This document shows, in pieces, positions 51,308 to 53,890 of a stretch of 53,890 nt of DNA (the first letter of the stretch is position 1; each line of letters starts with the position of its first letter). The notes under the pieces are model-generated. The model was not told the DNA's origin, made no database searches, and worked only from the letters and a program-made list of their open reading frames with translations. The translations under genes and the position numbers were made by a program. The stretch is from a bacterium (GTDB taxonomy: Bacteria > Krumholzibacteriota > Krumholzibacteriia > LZORAL124-64-63), in the NCBI GenBank assembly GCA_024223715.1, contig JAAEOA010000108.1, forward strand, positions 1 to 53,890, read 5' to 3'.

Positions 51308-52063
51308 ATGAAAACCATGACCAAGCCAATTGCCATCGTCTTTTTACTTTGCCTGCTAGGATCATTTCTCCTTTGGACAGGGTGCACCGACGACTCCTCA
51401 AATGTATCTTCACCAACCGATGTCACTTCCCCAACCCAGGAAGTGAAACGAACCCACATCCCCGTAGACCCCGATCAAGTCAGGCCCATCAACCGTCCTT
51501 TCAACCCCATCAACTTTGAAGACGGCACCATCGCCACCAGCACGATCATTCCTCAGGAAGGAATCCACACCGAGCTGACCCTTATCAGCGACGGCACGGT
51601 GCTGGCCACCCTGGATTGGTCGGTGACAGATCAAACCCTGATCGTCGATGTGGTTGGTGTGACATCAGGAACGGTTGAAGGTTACGAAGGCTCAGCCAAC
51701 CCCTTTGGTTGCAACACAACCTTGTATTACGTCTACCAAAATGTGCTGGCAGCCCAGGGTAACAAAAGTGGCGAAAAAGATGAACCCGGTTGTGATCGAA
51801 TTCCCGATTGGCTCGAAACCGAGTGCATGCTCGACTGCTGTGAAGTGCACGACAAATGCTTCGCAGATAACAATTGCACCGAACGTAGCTGGTTGCCTGG
51901 ACACGGCGAAGGCCTGGCCTGCACCATGTGCAATGTCAGAGTGGTGGACTGCATGGTCGATTGCCTGCCTTGGTGGGTGCCCCGCCCTTGGTGGTATCCT
52001 GGATGGATTTTGGACCTCATCGAAGTGGATCAAATCGATGGCGCTCAGGGAATCGTCAGGTAG
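51308..52063 (+). CDS. Lipoprotein with phospholipase A2 active-site signature
   Basis: This 251-residue protein starts at ATG 51308 (GGGAGG upstream) with a lipoprotein signal and probable lipobox WTGC. A linker with QVRPINRPFNPINF is followed by a small beta region and a cysteine-rich C-terminal domain (about 145-235) with 14 cysteines. CCEVHDKC at residues 177-184 fits the phospholipase A2 histidine signature (C-C-x-x-H-D-x-C), with H181-D182 as the catalytic pair and likely calcium-binding residues upstream (near GCDRIPDW). The second catalytic Asp may be in VRVVDCMVDC. This predicts a surface or periplasmic lipase, toxin or lysophospholipid maker. The N-terminal plan is like that of the lipoprotein at 30051. 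Confidence 0.72.
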   Translation: MKTMTKPIAIVFLLCLLGSFLLWTGCTDDSSNVSSPTDVTSPTQEVKRTHIPVDPDQVRPINRPFNPINFEDGTIATSTIIPQEGIHTELTLISDGTVLATLDWSVTDQTLIVDVVGVTSGTVEGYEGSANPFGCNTTLYYVYQNVLAAQGNKSGEKDEPGCDRIPDWLETECMLDCCEVHDKCFADNNCTERSWLPGHGEGLACTMCNVRVVDCMVDCLPWWVPRPWWYPGWILDLIEVDQIDGAQGIVR

Positions 52064-52104
52064 GGTGGAACTCTGAACAGAAACCACACTCGGCGAAAAA
52101 AGAA

Positions 52105-52142
52105 ATCGCCGCCGGCCATAAGGTCGGCGGCGATGTTCTTTT
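52105..52142 (+). terminator. Terminator after the PLA2-like lipoprotein gene
   Basis: ATCGCCGCCGGCC and GGTCGGCGGCGAT form a 13-bp stem (one mismatch) with loop ATAA, followed by GTTCTTTTC. Confidence 0.85.
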
Positions 52143-52175
52143 CAGCTTTTGGAAAGTGTTCTTCCCAAGCGCCTC

Positions 52176-52371
52176 GGTTTCTGATCACATAATTGTTCTG
52201 AATAAAAAACATTTACGCCGGATTTTGAAGGAGTATTCTTCTTATTACCATGAGTTTAGGGCACACTTGGGTCTTGAGAAGGACACCTGCTTCAAGCTCG
52301 GCCCAAGCGATCGATGCTGGTCCGATCAAGAGGTCGCCCGTACTCGGCGGCATGCACCATCGATAATTTAG
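52176..52371 (+). pseudogene. Remnant of integrase-type transposase C-terminus
   Basis: The frame reads IIVLNKKHLRRILKEYSSYY followed by HEFRAHLGLEKDTC, matching the conserved C-terminal helix of IS3/IS481-like integrase transposases (HLRRxLxEYxxYYNxxRxHxxLxxD). The catalytic triad part is missing, the downstream frame is shifted, and the last part in the other frame reads LGGMHHR followed by a stop. It is a decayed fragment that starts about 110 bases after the lipoprotein stop and overlaps the dispersed repeat. Confidence 0.65.
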
Positions 52372-52690
52372 CGACGCTGCATAAAAAGAATTTAGGCAAG
52401 TGGAGACTGATCATGGATCGGTTTGGTTGGATCCCATTTTTGGTAGAAAACCGGCTGATATTTTGTTGAATTTACAATCGAAGCAATCACACTCACTGAC
52501 TTAAATTTCACATCCTTTTCTGAGAACGGGCTGAAGTTGGCTCCAGTCTCGTCGGATGGAATAAATGGTAGCGACACCACCTCAGATGGCTCTGGATTTT
52601 GATCAGGTAACCCAATTATTCCAGGGGATCGATTGGGCTGACATGGACCAATCGGCCGAGGCACCGGGCTAAACCAGGAACTGAATCACA
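52322..52690. repeat. Dispersed repeat, copy 4 (mosaic)
   Basis: Bases 52322-52385 carry the transposase end CACCATCGATAATTTAGCGACGC in plus orientation; bases 52390-52580 are the reverse complement of 32183-32370; bases 52591-52690 match 29142-29245. The parts therefore come in an order and orientation different from the other copies. A minus-strand frame here contains PRPIGPCQPNRSPG and SIVNSTKYQPVF, also seen in the related repeats. Confidence 0.7.
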
Positions 52691-52739
52691 CCAGAGCAGA
52701 GAAATGTCAGCCGTGATTTCCCGATGGCATTGAAACCGG

Positions 52740-52885
52740 TTGAGGCCGGGGTGTGTCTGGAATTCAACGAAAGTGGCAGAATGGGCCAGGATTGGGTGGG
52801 ATGCCGGGTTATTGCAGCAAGAATGAATTGAGGCTGTTCAGAAAATATAGTAGAATGCAGTCAACTTTCGGTCAAAGGGGGGACA
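52740..52885 (+). promoter_or_regulatory. Repeated promoter-leader unit, copy C
   Basis: TTGAGG (52828-52833), a 17-base spacer and TAGAAT (52851-52856) sit in the same conserved block as copies A and B, followed by CTTTCGGTCAAAGGGGGG. The left edge (52740-52790) matches 46363-46410. It precedes the small double-glycine peptide gene. Confidence 0.75.
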
Positions 52886-52912
52886 ATGCGTTTGAAATGC
52901 CTATCTCCCTGA
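52886..52912 (+). CDS. MRLKC leader ORF, copy C (8 codons)
   Basis: The ORF MRLKCLSP ends after 8 codons, 88 bases before the start of the peptide gene at 53000. It is the shortest of the three intact MRLKC frames and does not overlap the next gene, so the coupling seen in copies A and B is absent here. Confidence 0.4.
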   Translation: MRLKCLSP

Positions 52913-52999
52913 ACTGAGCGATGATGAATTATCGAAGGTAACAGGTGGTGATAGTTGATTCCCTATTCTGATAATCACTAACTCTAAGAGGAGAAAATC

Positions 53000-53155
53000 A
53001 TGTCTGAAGAGAAGAAAGAGCTGGCAAAAAAAGAGAAACTCGAGAAAGCAAGGAGTCTGATTGAAGAGCTCAATAAACTCGAGTTATCGGAAGAGGAATT
53101 AAAGGAAGTTGCCGGTGGCAGTATTACCAATGAGAAAACACCCGGTGTATATTAG
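53000..53155 (+). CDS. Double-glycine leader peptide (RiPP or bacteriocin-like precursor), apparently frameshifted
   Basis: The 51-residue peptide (AGGAG seven bases before the ATG) has a charged helical leader, MSEEKKELAKKEKLEKARSL, then LELSEEELKEVAGG, the typical ending of double-glycine leaders cut by C39-type export proteases. Only 11 residues (SITNEKTPGVY) follow. The -1 frame is open from 53134 to 53226 and continues in protein-like fashion with LDSSEEIGISGAGTVDIIDG and DCGE, ending 8-11 bases inside the next gene. A one-base deletion or a frameshift would therefore give a core peptide of about 35 residues. The HAD gene next to it may act on the peptide. Confidence 0.65.
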   Translation: MSEEKKELAKKEKLEKARSLIEELNKLELSEEELKEVAGGSITNEKTPGVY

Positions 53156-53215
53156 ACTCATCAGAAGAGATCGGCATTAGCGGTGCAGGAACAGTAGATA
53201 TTATAGACGGAGACT

Positions 53216-53752
53216 GTGGTGAATAGGCCTCTTCTGGTATTAGACCTGGATGAAACGTTGGTTTACTCAACGAAGAGGGCACTACCTTGCAGGCATGACT
53301 TCGAGTGCTGCGAGTATCTGGTATATAAGCGACCGTTCGTTGACCGTTTCATTGAGTCGATGGCACTGCACTACGATTTGGCGGTATGGACAAGCTCATC
53401 GTCCGATTATGCCGACTGCATCAAGACTGGAATATTTGCGAAGGTGTTTTTGAATTTTTTGTGGTCTCGGGATAAGTGCACCAGGCGATATGACTCGGAA
53501 CTGCAGGGTCACTATTGGGTCAAAAATCTGAAAAAGGTCAAGCGTTCGGGATATGATCTCGAGCGCGTTCTCTTTGTCGACAATACCCCCCAAAAGCTCG
53601 AAAGCAATTTCGGGAATATTGTTGCGGTTCGCGATTTCGAAGGAAGCCAGTCCGACAATGAGTTAGTGGTCCTTGCCAAATACCTGGTGAAAATTGTCGA
53701 CACACCGAATTTTCGAGCTATCGAGAAGCGGGGTTGGCGGGAGGCTATATAG
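53216..53752 (+). CDS. FCP1/NIF-type HAD phosphatase
   Basis: This 178-residue protein has the HAD phosphatase motifs: DLDETLVYS (D10 nucleophile, D12 acid/base), AVWTSSSSDYAD (motif II, T/S), the lysine in KVKRSG and VLFVDNTPQKL (motif III/IV, Asp). This is the NLI-interacting-factor/FCP1-like group that dephosphorylates protein Ser, usual in eukaryotes but present in some bacteria. The start is GTG at 53216 or the next GTG at 53219; the latter has GGAG at a better distance. The gene overlaps the end of the alternative frame of the peptide gene, so the two are probably one unit and the peptide a possible substrate (inference). Confidence 0.85.
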   Translation: MVNRPLLVLDLDETLVYSTKRALPCRHDFECCEYLVYKRPFVDRFIESMALHYDLAVWTSSSSDYADCIKTGIFAKVFLNFLWSRDKCTRRYDSELQGHYWVKNLKKVKRSGYDLERVLFVDNTPQKLESNFGNIVAVRDFEGSQSDNELVVLAKYLVKIVDTPNFRAIEKRGWREAI

Positions 53753-53790
53753 CAAATGCTTGCACCTGACAATCGCGCCTGTAACACCTT

Positions 53791-53817
53791 GTGCTGACGC
53801 ACAATGTGCGTCAGCAC
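53791..53817. repeat. Perfect 12-bp inverted repeat
   Basis: GTGCTGACGCAC and GTGCGTCAGCAC pair perfectly around AAT, 40 bases after the HAD gene stop. It is followed by GCTTGCAGGTTAAAAAAAC and GTTAGAC (53837-53843). It may be a terminator or a recombination hairpin; no T-run follows on the plus strand. Confidence 0.7.
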
Positions 53818-53890
53818 GCTTGCAGGTTAAAAAAACGTTAGACAAACCAAGGAATTATTTTGGTAAAACCAATTTCCAGCCGCAGGGTCC

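Noticed and set aside
52392..52664. 90-codon minus-strand frame containing PRPIGPCQPNRSPG
   Set aside because: It lies wholly in the mosaic repeat; only parts are conserved with the other copies, which are not open in the same way. Kept as repeat evidence, not as a gene.
1..53890. CRISPR array, rRNA genes, intact insertion sequence or prophage
   Set aside because: No regularly spaced repeats, no rRNA-like sequence and no complete transposase or phage structural genes were seen; only transposase fragments are present.

Overview
The window looks like a piece of chromosome from a Gram-negative, didermic bacterium, probably an uncultured lineage near the FCB superphylum (inference). The reasons are: many secreted proteins and lipoproteins, outer-membrane barrels, two sugar transferases of envelope type, a MqnD-like menaquinone (futalosine pathway) enzyme, a bacterial tricorn protease, and a beta-propeller protein ending in a FlgD-like/type IX-like sorting tail (48.5-48.77 kb). 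No rRNA or CRISPR array was seen; one tRNA-Gly(CCC) lies at 49159-49234 on the minus strand. Naming a phylum would need a phylogeny.

Layout. 0-6.2 kb: two tandem POT peptide transporters separated by good terminators, an unknown membrane protein, a SLAC1/TehA-like anion channel and a DsrE-like protein. 6.2-20.5 kb: an M2 (ACE-like) peptidase, a 53-residue membrane peptide, a DUF2330 protein with an outer-membrane barrel partner, MqnD, two exported proteins of unknown role, a GT9-GT4-small-protein operon, a zinc-ribbon protein and a tricorn protease. 20.7-28.7 kb: an exported TPR-CHAT protease, a helical-repeat protein, a truncated XRE regulator abutting a three-gene cassette resembling arsE-arsF-arsG, and a large outer-membrane barrel protein.

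28.8-32.8 kb and 48.8-53.0 kb are accessory regions. They contain decayed integrase-type transposase pieces, dispersed intergenic repeats, small lipoproteins (one with a phospholipase A2 active-site signature, one with a bacteriocin-like tail, one broken by a stop codon) and four copies of a repeated promoter-leader unit. In the unit a TTGAGG-17-TAGAAT promoter is followed by a conserved leader and a tiny ORF starting Met-Arg-Leu-Lys-Cys. In two copies the tiny ORF overlaps the start codon of the next, unrelated gene.

32.9-46.3 kb is the most striking block: a caspase-like protease fused to an NlpC/P60-like domain, a 1569-residue TPR-CHAT protease, an exported alpha/beta hydrolase with an acyl-carrier-like domain that lacks the attachment serine, a subtilisin, and a second caspase-like protease. 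All five have export signals, so this looks like an envelope or extracellular protease network and not a cytoplasmic one. The window ends with a double-glycine leader peptide gene (apparently frameshifted) next to an FCP1/NIF-type HAD phosphatase, a candidate peptide-modification locus.
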